This document shows positions 7,451-16,781 of a DNA stretch of 64,000 bases, one piece after another (position 1 is the stretch's first letter; each line of letters opens with the position of its first letter). This stretch comes from Cellvibrionaceae bacterium (GTDB lineage: Bacteria > Pseudomonadota > Gammaproteobacteria > Pseudomonadales > Cellvibrionaceae): assembly GCA_021151825.1 (NCBI GenBank), contig JAGKWQ010000001.1, positions 496,001-560,000 on the forward strand, in the 5' to 3' direction. The translations under genes were made by a program, and so were the position numbers. The notes beneath the pieces were generated by a model. It was not told the origin of the DNA and ran no database searches. It was given only the letters and a program-made list of their open reading frames with translations.

Positions 7451-9310
7451 TTAATGAGTACGATTTAATGCAGCCAGCACTTGTGGATCGCGGGCATAAA
7501 TATCCGGCTTGAACGCAATTTGCTGTTCATTGATGGCATCCACCGTCCAATAAGCCAACAAAATGGGTACTCGTTTAGCCAAGGTAACATTGCGCGTTTT
7601 GCCGGTATCCAATGCTTGATTGATAGCAACCTGGTCCCAGCCCGGCGTTTCTGCCAATAACAATTCCACTAATTCCAGCGCGCGCTCTACGCGAATACAA
7701 CCCGAGCTGAAAGCCCGCTGGCTTTTATCAAATAATTTTTGATGGGGTGTATCGTGCAGGTAAACCGAATAGGAATTAGGAAAGCGAATCACCGCTTTCC
7801 CTAATGCAGCATCTGCACCCGCATCCTGACGCAGAATTACATTGCCTGGGCGCGACCAATCCACCGAATGCGGATCAAGCTCTTTACCTTCGTTATTCAG
7901 CACACGGATATTGTGTTCGCGTAGATAATTAATGTTCTTGCGTACTTTTGGCAAAATATCCTTGCGCAAAATAGTCGGCGGGACCGTCCAGGTCGGGTTA
8001 AGAGTGATGTAATTCACTTCGGATTTGAAAATCGGACTGGTGCGATACGCCATTCCCACTTGCACACGTGAACGCCAGATTGGCTGATGCGCTTTGAAGT
8101 AAGTAATTTTAAAACCCGCGACATCCACCAACACCATGTCAGCTGGAATGTTATGCAGCAGCCAGCGGGCGCGATCCAGGTTAACGCGAATCTGGTCGAT
8201 ACGCGATTGCACAGACACGTTCAACGCAGCACGTGTGGCCGGACCAATCGCGCCGTCCACGTCCAGATACTGATCGCGCTGGAATTTTTTTACCGCGTCC
8301 ACCAGATATTCATCAAAGACCTCATCAGGGTTAATGCCCGCTGGTACGGTGGCACTTGAAGAACTACTACTACCGACAGACATTACATCGCCCACATAGA
8401 CTTCGGTGGCCGAGGGAGTAGAACTAACACTCTCCGTGGTGATGAATTTGGTATCCGGCCCCAGGCATTTTTGTGCGGGTAGCGTACCTTGCTGTCCTTC
8501 TGCTGCAGGTAACACAGGCGCTACGTATTCGCCAGTAACACTCAGGCGTTTGCGCAAGATGGCAATTTGAGGATCGACCATACAGGGTTTGAGCGAGGGG
8601 CCAACCGGTAATGCCGGCCATCCCCCTTGGGCCGCAATAACGCGGTAGCGCTTGAGGCCTTCGCGCATGTAGTTATAGAGAGGATGCTGCGGGCGCGTTT
8701 TAGCGAAAATCTCGGCAATCGGTGTGATATCAACTCCACCCGCAACAAAGATACCGGCGCTGGTCAGGGTTAAATCTTCCAGCTCGAAATTCCACTGCGG
8801 GTCGAGGCCGGCGGGATCTACCTTGCCATTAAAAAGATGGTAGAGCGCACGGAGGTAAGCGTTGGTCGCGCGGATATCGTCATCCGCCTGGCGGGTAATA
8901 GATTCGGGGGAGCTATCGGCAGCGAAGGGTGGCGCCTGGCGCAATTGTGACACCAAATAATCTTCCGGGCTCAGGCCATCTTCTGACAATGCCTCCAATG
9001 CAACGATCAGCTCATCCAGCCTGCCCGCTTGATTCCACACCGGACGAAATTGCCGTTGGGTATAGAAAGTACTCACCGCCTGGGTTAAATCACGGGAATT
9101 ATTCCGTGCAGACTCCTCGGCCAATTGCATAATCGCAACCCGCGCCTCAATCTCTTTAACCAATAACTCTTGCGGTGAAAGCGCCAGCGGCGCAGGAACG
9201 GCGAATACACGCGTGGCACTAACAGCCATCAATGCCACCGCACCCAACAACAACCATCGATACAACTCTTGCTTTATCGCCATTGACCTCAACACCCGAA
9301 ACAACTGCAT
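7451..9310 (-). CDS. L,D-transpeptidase, YcbB/LdtD-like
   Basis: A 619-residue protein of the YcbB type. The N-terminus has a signal/anchor segment (LYRWLLLGAVALMAVSATRVFA). It is followed by an L,D-transpeptidase scaffold domain (about 45-270), a Ser-rich insertion near 315-325, a peptidoglycan-binding domain (about 330-365, FQRDQYLDVDGAIGPATRAAL) and a YkuD catalytic domain. The catalytic site has SVYLHDTPHQKLF and SSGCIRVERA with nucleophile Cys538. Such enzymes make 3-3 cross-links in periplasmic peptidoglycan. The ATG at 9308-9310 is chosen because GCAGGAG sits 9 bases upstream; an in-frame GTG six codons earlier overlaps that ribosome site. It diverges from a second L,D-transpeptidase gene at 9524. 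Confidence 0.9.
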   Translation of the reverse strand: MQLFRVLRSMAIKQELYRWLLLGAVALMAVSATRVFAVPAPLALSPQELLVKEIEARVAIMQLAEESARNNSRDLTQAVSTFYTQRQFRPVWNQAGRLDELIVALEALSEDGLSPEDYLVSQLRQAPPFAADSSPESITRQADDDIRATNAYLRALYHLFNGKVDPAGLDPQWNFELEDLTLTSAGIFVAGGVDITPIAEIFAKTRPQHPLYNYMREGLKRYRVIAAQGGWPALPVGPSLKPCMVDPQIAILRKRLSVTGEYVAPVLPAAEGQQGTLPAQKCLGPDTKFITTESVSSTPSATEVYVGDVMSVGSSSSSSATVPAGINPDEVFDEYLVDAVKKFQRDQYLDVDGAIGPATRAALNVSVQSRIDQIRVNLDRARWLLHNIPADMVLVDVAGFKITYFKAHQPIWRSRVQVGMAYRTSPIFKSEVNYITLNPTWTVPPTILRKDILPKVRKNINYLREHNIRVLNNEGKELDPHSVDWSRPGNVILRQDAGADAALGKAVIRFPNSYSVYLHDTPHQKLFDKSQRAFSSGCIRVERALELVELLLAETPGWDQVAINQALDTGKTRNVTLAKRVPILLAYWTVDAINEQQIAFKPDIYARDPQVLAALNRTH

Positions 9311-9523
9311 AAACGCATGCTCCTGCACACTCTGTGAAAACGTGCTTATTATCTAAGGTAGCAAAGAAGATTCAATAGTTGCTGTATTTTTGATCATTTA
9401 ATGTTTGCCGCATCAGTTTTCAGATGCTAGCATTCGTCCACTATTGATATTTACAGGCAAAAATATCCCCTGTCACAGCAAGGCCGCTGCAACTTAATCT
9501 ACCCAGAAATCCGGGAAATATTC

Positions 9524-10285
9524 ATGTTGTACAAAACAATTAGGGCCTTATCTTTTTCGGCCTGCCTCAGTCTTTTATTCACTTTTCATGCCACAGCTGG
9601 ACAAACTGATAACAACAACCCTTTCGCATTACCCTTGCCTTTTGCTAATGAACAGTCACAGTTACGCCTGTTAAACGTACTAAGCAAGGCTGCACCGGCG
9701 GCAAACCCTAAGGTTATTGGGCTGGCACTGTCTGCACTGGATTGCGCCCTGAGCCAGGGCATGTCTCCCTCACGCAATTTAACCGTCATTGATTACTCCC
9801 TCGCCTCAACCATACCGCGCCTGTGGGTGTTCGATTTGGTTACCGGCAAGCTGTTATTTAATGAATTGGTCGCCCATGGCAAGAATACCGGTGAAAATTT
9901 TGCACGAAAGTTTTCCAATAGTTACGGAAGCCTGCAAACCAGCATCGGCCTTTTTCGCACCAAAGGTACCTATGTAGGTGCTAACGGCTATTCGTTGCGG
10001 ATGGATGGATTGGAAAATGGATTTAATGACAAGGCTATGGAACGCGCGATCGTATTCCATGGCGCTGATTATGTAGATTTAAAACTCGCCAAAAAGCTGG
10101 GCCACCTGGGGCGTAGCCATGGTTGCCCGGCGGTGCGCCGTGGCATCGCACAAAAGGTGATTGATACCATTAAAGGCGAGCAATTCCTCTTCTCTTATTA
10201 TCCGGATAAGCGCTGGTTAAACGCGTCAAAATTCCTGAATTGCCCGGGCAACCAACGCCTCGCGCACAACAGTTTTAAAGAATAA
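9524..10285 (+). CDS. Murein L,D-transpeptidase catalytic domain family protein (YkuD_2)
   Basis: A 253-residue exported protein with a signal peptide (ALSFSACLSLLFTFHATAG). Residues about 90-235 form the YkuD_2-type catalytic domain: LWVFDLVTGKLLFNELVAHG, then AIVFHGADYVD and LGRSHGCPAVRRG with His199 and Cys201 as catalytic pair. This family is related to, but distinct from, classical L,D-transpeptidases and occurs widely in Gram-negative bacteria; its substrate is presumably peptidoglycan. It shares a 213-base divergent promoter region with the YcbB-like gene, so the two may be regulated together. A large palindrome follows the stop codon. Confidence 0.87.
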   Translation: MLYKTIRALSFSACLSLLFTFHATAGQTDNNNPFALPLPFANEQSQLRLLNVLSKAAPAANPKVIGLALSALDCALSQGMSPSRNLTVIDYSLASTIPRLWVFDLVTGKLLFNELVAHGKNTGENFARKFSNSYGSLQTSIGLFRTKGTYVGANGYSLRMDGLENGFNDKAMERAIVFHGADYVDLKLAKKLGHLGRSHGCPAVRRGIAQKVIDTIKGEQFLFSYYPDKRWLNASKFLNCPGNQRLAHNSFKE

Positions 10286-10293
10286 TTTGCCCT

Positions 10294-10319
10294 GCGGGCC
10301 CTGATTAATCAGGGCCCGC
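10294..10319 (+). terminator. Perfect 26-bp palindrome, probable hairpin terminator
   Basis: Thirteen bases starting GCGGGCCCTGATT are followed immediately by their exact reverse complement. It begins 9 bases after the stop of the YkuD_2 gene. A long GC-rich stem suits a transcript end, but the downstream tail is pyrimidine-rich (CTCTCTCCTCTT) rather than a T run. Confidence 0.55.
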
Positions 10320-10521
10320 CGTGCCTCTCTCCTCTTGCGTGAAATAGCAATCATTCGACAGCGTTCTGTAAAGCAGTGTTAAAGATTGGCAATCACTCAC
10401 ACTCCCTGTATCAAGCTGTGTAAAAGCATTCGCAGGGCATTCAAATAGTCGCTATAACTAAAACTTAAAAACACAACGATAACAATCACAGCAACTACAA
10501 AACCCTGGGAAAACACACCTC

Positions 10522-11316
10522 ATGAACACATGCCATTTTAAACGCGGCGCATTGCCCGTTTGCCTCAGCTTTTTATCGGCCCTTTGCATCACCAATGTCC
10601 AGGCTGCGGATGCAGCAAAAAAAGAACCCTGGCAGCTCGCCCAGGAAACTGAAGTGTGGGAACCGGTCCCGCCTGTTATCCAGGCATCCGCCAATGCCGC
10701 ACCGTCGGATGCCATCGTTTTATTTGACGGAAAAAACCTGAACCAATGGCAAGCTGCTGAAGGCGGTGGTGCAGCCGGATGGAAAATTGCCGACGGCGCT
10801 GTCACCGTTACCCCCAAGAAGGGCGATATCAAAACAAAAGAATCATTTTGCGATGTACAACTGCATATTGAATGGAAAACACCAACCAACTTCATTGGCG
10901 ATGACGGCAAGCCGCAAGAGAGCCAGGGCCGCAGCAATAGCGGCGTGTTTTTCCAGGAACGTTATGAAATACAAGTTCTGGACTCTTACAACAACAAAAC
11001 CTATCCCAATGGCCAGGTCGGATCGGTTTACAAACAATCTATCCCGCTGGTAAATGCCGCACGCGCACCAGGTGAATGGCAAACTTACGACATTGTTTTT
11101 ACTGCACCAAAATTTGATAGCGCACAAAAACTCACCGCACCGGGTTACGTCACTGTGCTGCACAACGGCGTATTGGTGCAAAACCATTTCGAAATCCAGG
11201 GCGCTACTGAATGGATTGGTAAACCTGTCTACAAAGCCCATGGCTGCGCGCCATTGCGTCTGCAAGATCACGGCAACCTGGTGAGCTTCCGCAATATATG
11301 GGTGCGCAAACTTTAA
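10522..11316 (+). CDS. DUF1080 family protein (3-keto-disaccharide hydrolase type)
   Basis: A 264-residue exported protein; residues 1-29 are a signal peptide (LPVCLSFLSALCITNVQA). The rest is a concanavalin-like DUF1080 domain with IVLFDGKNLNQWQ at about 68-80, GWKIADGAVTV, FCDVQLHIEWKTP, RSNSGVFFQERYEIQVLDSY and APGEWQTYDIVF. DUF1080 members include hydrolases of 3-keto-glycosides made by sugar 3-dehydrogenases, so hydrolysis of an oxidised glycoside in the periplasm is inferred. The next gene, a cytochrome c/propeller dehydrogenase-like protein, fits an oxidation step, but a terminator separates them. The substrate is unknown. Confidence 0.85.
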   Translation: MNTCHFKRGALPVCLSFLSALCITNVQAADAAKKEPWQLAQETEVWEPVPPVIQASANAAPSDAIVLFDGKNLNQWQAAEGGGAAGWKIADGAVTVTPKKGDIKTKESFCDVQLHIEWKTPTNFIGDDGKPQESQGRSNSGVFFQERYEIQVLDSYNNKTYPNGQVGSVYKQSIPLVNAARAPGEWQTYDIVFTAPKFDSAQKLTAPGYVTVLHNGVLVQNHFEIQGATEWIGKPVYKAHGCAPLRLQDHGNLVSFRNIWVRKL

Positions 11317-11367
11317 TTCCCGTATCTGTCCGCTGACGGTTTAGCGTTATTGAACTGTCAATGTTTC

Positions 11368-11402
11368 GCGCCGCCCTGTCATTGCAGTGGCGGCGCTTTT
11401 TT
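11368..11402 (+). terminator. Rho-independent terminator after the DUF1080 gene
   Basis: The stem GCGCCGCC / GGCGGCGC with a 13-base loop is followed by TTTTTT. It lies between the DUF1080 gene and the cytochrome-type gene, so the latter either has its own promoter close by or depends on read-through. Confidence 0.85.
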
Positions 11403-11428
11403 CCGTTAAAAAGAACAGGTAATCAATC

Positions 11429-14400
11429 ATGCCGTTTATCAATCAGCTGCGTGTATTGCTGCTTGCGCTCGCATGCGCATCCGCACCACTTATCGCACAA
11501 ACCAATTCCACACCAAATCCCGCACTCGCCTTTAAAGAAAATACCGACTGGAAAACCGTTAAAGCAGCCAGCGCAGTGGGTACCAAATTACAATTGTCCC
11601 CCGCTAAAGAGGGCGAGATCCTTGCGCTCAGTTCCCAGGGCAGCGCCAAGCATTTAGTGACTGCTATTGCGCTGGGAGATACAGTTCTGGATATGGAATT
11701 CCTGGTGCCGGAAGGAAGCGATGCAAAATTATTTTTGCAAGGCCGCTACGCCGTTGACTTAAAAAATGTGAACAACGAATGGCAACATTTAACAGCAAAA
11801 TTTCGTGCGCCCCGTTACAACGATGCAAGCACCAAAATCGAATCTGCATTAATTGTTGAAGTGCGTATCAATGGTGAACAGGTGTTGGTAAATGACATAC
11901 GTCCGGAGATGAGCGAAAACACCAGTATTGCATGGGAAGGCCCAGCGGGTACAACCAGTTTGTTGGTTAAAAAAGGTCAACTTGCGTTGCGCAAATTTTC
12001 TATCGCGCCCGCAGATTTTTCACAAATCGTCATGCCAAAAAATTCAGGCGACGCTACTAACGAAAAAGAGTTGGTCGACTTTGTCGCGCTCGGCAAAGAA
12101 ACATTTGAATCCGTTGGTTGCAATGCTTGTCATCTCACCACCAAAAATGATGCAGGAGTAAGTACAGGACCAAACCTGTACGGTTTATTCAAACGCGAAC
12201 CGCGCGACCGTGAAGTTGTGGAGGGTGGAGAAGGTCATCGTTTTACCATCAAAGCAGATCGCCAATATTTACACCGTAGTATTCGCGCCTCTACTGATCA
12301 ATTAGCAGTTACCGAAAGCGGCGTTAAAAAAGGCGAAGCTTATTTGCCAATCATGCCCGCCTTTTCCGCGCAGGTATTAAGTGATGTACAAATCGATGCA
12401 ATCGGTGATTATCTCGCCACGCTGAACGATCTGCGCGATCAGGGTCCCACCATTAAATTACTCGCACAGACCGGCGCAGCAGAATACGACCCCATTGCTG
12501 ACCGCCTTCAATTATTGGTAGACGATGAAGTACGCATTCAACGCGGCCCAATGGTCGGTACTTCCGGGCGTGCAATTCACGTTGGCACACCTTGGGGCGT
12601 TAACTATTCGTTTGATCCACGCTTGCTTGCTATTACCAAAATCTGGCAAGGCGGGTTTCTGGATATGACCGGCGAATTTACCAATCGCGGCGGCAAGGGT
12701 TTGAAGATGGGTTACGAAAGCCGCGAAATTAATTTTGGTGTGCAGGAATTTTTATTTGCGCCACTAAATGCGCACGGCAAAGTAATTGATTTCTCTTTCA
12801 AGGATGCAAAATTTGGAGATCCGGAAACCGCCAAAGCATCACTCTACAGCAAAGAAGATCATCTGCCTCGCGTGGCGGCAATGGATGCACAATTTTTAGG
12901 TTATACACGCAACTCAAAGAAAAAAGAGGAGATGCCGACCTTTAATTATCGCGTGGGCAAAAGCACACTGAAAATCCAAACACTCATTAGTGCTACGGGT
13001 GATGTGAAAATTATAGTGAGTGGCGATATTAAAACCGCGCAACAGTTTTCATTGAATACGCAACTGTTGCAAAACGCGGCCGTGGATAAAGGTGAAATCA
13101 CCAATGGCCAATGGACATTACCGGCAGGCATCAAACAAGCAACACTCACAGCCAAAATGCAAGTTGCTGCTAATGTATGGCACGCAACAAAATCGGAATT
13201 TGATTATCGCAAACAACCGATAAAAATTACCGAATCCACAGCGGATCTGCCTGCGGGTTACAGCATCGAAAGTTATTATCCGCCAAAAGATAATTATGGC
13301 CGTGAACAATTATTTGAAGCACTCGGATTAGCGCTCACCAAAAATAATACCGTCGTGGTAGCCACGCGTACCGCAGGCATCTGGCGCATGGTAAAAGGCG
13401 AATGGCAATTATTTGCAGAAGGTACGTTTGATAGCCTTGGTGTAATTGTCGAAGATAAAAAAGGCTTACAAGTTATCGCTGGACAAAAAGCCGAACTGAC
13501 GCGCATTAAAGATACTAACGGCGACGGTATTGCCGATAGTTATGAAACTTTATTTGATGCGCACTCTTACCACGGTAATTATCACTCATACATGCACGGC
13601 CCGGTGCGCGGCGGCGATGGTGCTTATTACATCAGCATTAACCTCGCCGATGGCGGCGACGGCTCCACCTACAAAGCCGGCGGTCAATATATGGGTAGCG
13701 CAGGTGGTTTGGCGGGCTGGAATATTCGCGTGGATGCCAAAGGTAATTTCACACCTTGGGCAAATGGTTTACGCAGCCCCGCCGGTTTGGGCACAGCACC
13801 GGATGGTCGCTTGTGGTATTCCGATAACCAGGGTGAATACATGGGCACTTCAAAAGTTTTCGTGATCGAACAGAATAAATTTTACGGGCACCCATCAGCA
13901 TTGGTAGATTTGCCGGGCATGACGCCGGACTCGCCGGAAATTGCATGGGATAAAGTACAAAACCAACGCACCAACGCCATTATTTTATTGCCACACAATC
14001 GCGTTGCTAACTCACCGGGCAATCCGGCATGGATCACTCACAAAAAGTTTGGTCCTTTCCAACAACAAATGCTGATGGGCGATCAAACGCAATCCAATTT
14101 ATTGCGTATTGCAACACAAACTGTGGATGGTATTGAACAAGGCAGTGTGATGCCATTTGTGGACGGTTTGGAATCCGGTGTGATGCGCCCATTGTTTTTG
14201 AAAGATGGCAGCTTGTTGCTCGGCCAAACCGGTCGTGGCTGGCAGGCTAAAGGCGGCCATGTCGCCAGCTTGCAGCGCATTATCTGGGATGGAAAAACCG
14301 TTTCTCCTGCCATTACCCAAATGCTGGCGACACCAAGTGGTTTTGCAATCGAATTCACTCAGGCAATCAGCGACAAAATATCAATAGAGGAACTAAAATC

Positions 14401-14677
14401 CCTGTTGCTCCTGGAATCATGGGTGTACCGTGACGCACCGGACTACGGCTCTGATGAATTGGATTTAACGCAAGAATCCATCAAGTCCGTGTCGCTCAGC
14501 AGTGATCGCAGAATCGTGAATATCGATTTGCCATCACTTGTCCAAAAACAGGTTCACCCACAACAGACGGCGCGCGTTTATCACGTGCAATTGAAAGCAA
14601 AAACAGTATTTGAAAAAAATGCAGAGGAAAAAATGGATGCGTATTACACGCTCTATAAATTTCCCGCTGCAAAATAG
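11429..14677 (+). CDS. Exported cytochrome c / beta-propeller dehydrogenase-like protein
   Basis: A 1082-residue exported protein with signal peptide residues 1-23 (LLLALACASAPLIAQ). Residues 30-190 look like a DUF1080/LamG-like beta-sandwich. Residues 213-335 form a class I cytochrome c domain with the heme motif CNACH (Cys231, Cys234, His235) and likely axial Met309 (YLPIMPAF). Residues 340-620 match the DUF6797-type domain. Residues 620-960 resemble the propeller of membrane-bound dehydrogenases, with DTNGDGIADSYETLFD and PHNRVANSPGNPAW. Such proteins occur with DUF1080 proteins in planctomycetes and other carbohydrate degraders. Electron transfer from a sugar substrate is inferred; the substrate is unknown. 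A CAGG ribosome site precedes the ATG. Confidence 0.8.
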   Translation: MPFINQLRVLLLALACASAPLIAQTNSTPNPALAFKENTDWKTVKAASAVGTKLQLSPAKEGEILALSSQGSAKHLVTAIALGDTVLDMEFLVPEGSDAKLFLQGRYAVDLKNVNNEWQHLTAKFRAPRYNDASTKIESALIVEVRINGEQVLVNDIRPEMSENTSIAWEGPAGTTSLLVKKGQLALRKFSIAPADFSQIVMPKNSGDATNEKELVDFVALGKETFESVGCNACHLTTKNDAGVSTGPNLYGLFKREPRDREVVEGGEGHRFTIKADRQYLHRSIRASTDQLAVTESGVKKGEAYLPIMPAFSAQVLSDVQIDAIGDYLATLNDLRDQGPTIKLLAQTGAAEYDPIADRLQLLVDDEVRIQRGPMVGTSGRAIHVGTPWGVNYSFDPRLLAITKIWQGGFLDMTGEFTNRGGKGLKMGYESREINFGVQEFLFAPLNAHGKVIDFSFKDAKFGDPETAKASLYSKEDHLPRVAAMDAQFLGYTRNSKKKEEMPTFNYRVGKSTLKIQTLISATGDVKIIVSGDIKTAQQFSLNTQLLQNAAVDKGEITNGQWTLPAGIKQATLTAKMQVAANVWHATKSEFDYRKQPIKITESTADLPAGYSIESYYPPKDNYGREQLFEALGLALTKNNTVVVATRTAGIWRMVKGEWQLFAEGTFDSLGVIVEDKKGLQVIAGQKAELTRIKDTNGDGIADSYETLFDAHSYHGNYHSYMHGPVRGGDGAYYISINLADGGDGSTYKAGGQYMGSAGGLAGWNIRVDAKGNFTPWANGLRSPAGLGTAPDGRLWYSDNQGEYMGTSKVFVIEQNKFYGHPSALVDLPGMTPDSPEIAWDKVQNQRTNAIILLPHNRVANSPGNPAWITHKKFGPFQQQMLMGDQTQSNLLRIATQTVDGIEQGSVMPFVDGLESGVMRPLFLKDGSLLLGQTGRGWQAKGGHVASLQRIIWDGKTVSPAITQMLATPSGFAIEFTQAISDKISIEELKSLLLLESWVYRDAPDYGSDELDLTQESIKSVSLSSDRRIVNIDLPSLVQKQVHPQQTARVYHVQLKAKTVFEKNAEEKMDAYYTLYKFPAAK

Positions 14678-14708
14678 ACCAACAATCTTATTACCCAAGT
14701 GCGGCTAA

Positions 14709-14812
14709 ATGGAATCCGGCATTTGCTTCGGGACCGTGCGCAGCATGGATGCTGCGCCCGAGCCTACAGGGATGTATTCACGGCGTGTCCCGAAGTGAAT
14801 GACGGAGTCCAT
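14709..14812. repeat. Palindromic interspersed repeat, copy 1
   Basis: About 104 bp with outer arms of 26 bases each (left 14709-14734, right 14787-14812) that pair with four mismatches; both carry the block CTTCGGGAC or its complement. Inside is a perfect hairpin, GCGCAGCAT / ATGCTGCGC, at 14738-14757. The loop carries ACAGGGATGT (14766-14775) and TTCACGGCGTGTCC (14777-14790). The same two loop motifs, reverse-complemented, occur in the element at 35079-35175. No ORF of its own is seen. It lies just upstream of the BtuB-like receptor gene. Confidence 0.75.
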
Positions 14813-14860
14813 TTCTCTCGCAGCACGGTAGATTTAGTTAATTACGATTTAAGGCTCGCA

Positions 14861-16723
14861 ATGAAAAATTTCCGTTTCACCCCATTATTCCTTGCACTAC
14901 TTTCTACAACTAGCTTTGCTGCAACTGAAGAATTAATCGTTACCGGCAGCTATAACCCGGTCACCAACGAACAATTATCTTCCTCGGTATCGATCATCAA
15001 CAAAAAGCAATTATTGCAATTAAGCAGCAACAGCGTGGTTGATGCGCTGCGACAAATTCCCAGCTTATGGGTTGAAGAACAAGGCGGCCCAGGTGGCATT
15101 ACGTCTATCGCCCTGCGCGGCGCGGAAGCAAACCATACATTGGTTCTGCTCGACGGCGTGCAACTGAATGATCCAACTAACACACGCGGCGGTGCATTTG
15201 ATTTAAACAGCATTAATATCGAATCCATCGAACGCATTGAAATTATTCGCGGCGCACAATCGTCAGTGTATGGTTCCGACGCACTCGCCGGTGTTATTCA
15301 CATCATCACCCAAACACCGGGCAAGGCGACAACAACACTGAATACCAGTATCGGTAGCGATGATTATGCAAGCACCGGCATTAGCACTGCGGGAAAAATA
15401 AATAACCTCGGTTATGCCATTGCGGTACAAACCAAAGATGCGGGCGAGCCTATTCCCGGTAGCACCGCCAAAAATACAGAATTCACCAGCCGCCTGAATT
15501 GGCAACAAGAAAATCACACATTAAATTTTAACTATCGCTACCTTGATGGCGAACGCACCAGCTTCCCGGAACAAAGTGGCGGGCCGGAATTTGCAGTTGG
15601 TCGCGAATTGGATCGCAGTGATTATAAAGATCAAAGTGCAGCATTAGGTTGGACTGCACAAGTGAATGCTGGCTGGCAAAGCAAAGTGAGTGCGAGCTGG
15701 TATCAACGGGATGAAGATTATTGGTCTCCTGGAATATCCCCTTTTTATGAAGTCCCGGTGAACAGTTCGATCATCGATTTCAATCGCACACAATTCAGCT
15801 GGATAAATACACTGGGCGATCAACAAAAACTATGGGCCAATATCGGTGTAGAAACTAAAAAAGAAGATGGCAAAAGCCAGGGCTATTTAGTGTCGCCAGA
15901 AGTATATCCCAATAATTTTGCACTGGAACGCCAGATCGACAGCGCATTCATTAACCTGAATACCTACGCCACTGAAGCGTGGTTACTACAGGCCAGCATT
16001 CGCCGCGATGATGCTGAAGGCTTCGATGCGAATAACAGTGGTCAAGTAGGAACTAAATTTGTCCTGACCGATAATTGGACCTTATTCGCCAACTGGGGTG
16101 AAGGGTTTAAATTACCGAGCTTCTTTGCATTGGGCCATGTGTTGGTTGGCAATGAAGATTTAAAACCTGAAACCGTCACCACATACGATGCCGGTTTTGA
16201 ATTCAATAAAGACACGATCAATGCCCGCGTCAGTTATTTTGATCATCGCTACAAAAACCTGATCGATTTTGATTCCGAAACATTTAAAAATGTTAACCGT
16301 TCACGGGTAGATACCAGCGGCGTGGAATCTGAAATAAATTGGCAAGCACAACAAAATGTAACGCTGCGTGCGCATGCCAGCTATACCGATATCGATATGC
16401 TATCGTCCGACAACCATTTGTTAGGCCGCCCCAGCGTTACCTACGGCGCTTCCGTTCATTATGAACTGAATGATGCATGGCAATTCAACGTGAATTATTT
16501 GCGCGTGAACGAACGCTTTGCTGTCAGCCGTTATACCGGTGCCGATGTGGAACAAACGCTGGGCGCCTATGATCGTTTTGATACAAGCATTCAATGGCAA
16601 GTCAACAAGCTTACCCAATTGGGTTTAGCGCTGGAAAATCTGACAGATGAAAACTATTACACCGATATTGGTTTTCCGGCAGCGGGAAGCAGTGCAAAGT
16701 TAAATTTGAAAATTAGTTTTTAA
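14861..16723 (+). CDS. TonB-dependent outer-membrane receptor, BtuB-like
   Basis: A 620-residue receptor. The ATG at 14861 is chosen because it gives a signal peptide (FTPLFLALLSTTSFA) followed by the TonB box region EELIVTG; upstream codons run through the repeat element. Residues 30-145 form the plug (SVSIINKKQLLQL, DALRQIPSLWVEEQGGPGG, IALRGAEANHTLVLLDGVQ, IERIEIIRGAQSSVYGSDALAGVI) and the rest the 22-strand barrel ending in LNLKISF. The size and plug resemble BtuB (cobalamin). However, the 180 bases upstream show no recognisable cobalamin riboswitch, so the cargo is open; an oligosaccharide or oxidised glycoside is possible given the two upstream genes. A ribosome site AAGG lies 6 bases upstream. 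Confidence 0.85.
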   Translation: MKNFRFTPLFLALLSTTSFAATEELIVTGSYNPVTNEQLSSSVSIINKKQLLQLSSNSVVDALRQIPSLWVEEQGGPGGITSIALRGAEANHTLVLLDGVQLNDPTNTRGGAFDLNSINIESIERIEIIRGAQSSVYGSDALAGVIHIITQTPGKATTTLNTSIGSDDYASTGISTAGKINNLGYAIAVQTKDAGEPIPGSTAKNTEFTSRLNWQQENHTLNFNYRYLDGERTSFPEQSGGPEFAVGRELDRSDYKDQSAALGWTAQVNAGWQSKVSASWYQRDEDYWSPGISPFYEVPVNSSIIDFNRTQFSWINTLGDQQKLWANIGVETKKEDGKSQGYLVSPEVYPNNFALERQIDSAFINLNTYATEAWLLQASIRRDDAEGFDANNSGQVGTKFVLTDNWTLFANWGEGFKLPSFFALGHVLVGNEDLKPETVTTYDAGFEFNKDTINARVSYFDHRYKNLIDFDSETFKNVNRSRVDTSGVESEINWQAQQNVTLRAHASYTDIDMLSSDNHLLGRPSVTYGASVHYELNDAWQFNVNYLRVNERFAVSRYTGADVEQTLGAYDRFDTSIQWQVNKLTQLGLALENLTDENYYTDIGFPAAGSSAKLNLKISF

Positions 16724-16741
16724 TGTGAATTTAGTCTTCCT

Positions 16742-16766
16742 AATCAGGCGCCCAGAGCGCCTGATT
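16742..16766. terminator. Hairpin between convergent genes
   Basis: The stem AATCAGGCGC / GCGCCTGATT with a 5-base loop lies between the receptor stop (16723) and the stop of the minus-strand gene (16782). It has no strong T run on either side. It is probably a shared terminator. Confidence 0.55.
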
Positions 16767-16781
16767 ACTTGAAGCACTAAC

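Noticed and set aside
14699..14860. An upstream extension of the BtuB-like receptor frame.
   Set aside because: It reads through the palindromic repeat and would bury the signal peptide.
14678..14860. A cobalamin riboswitch before the BtuB-like receptor.
   Set aside because: The stretch is filled by the palindromic repeat and shows no B12-box-like element that I can see.
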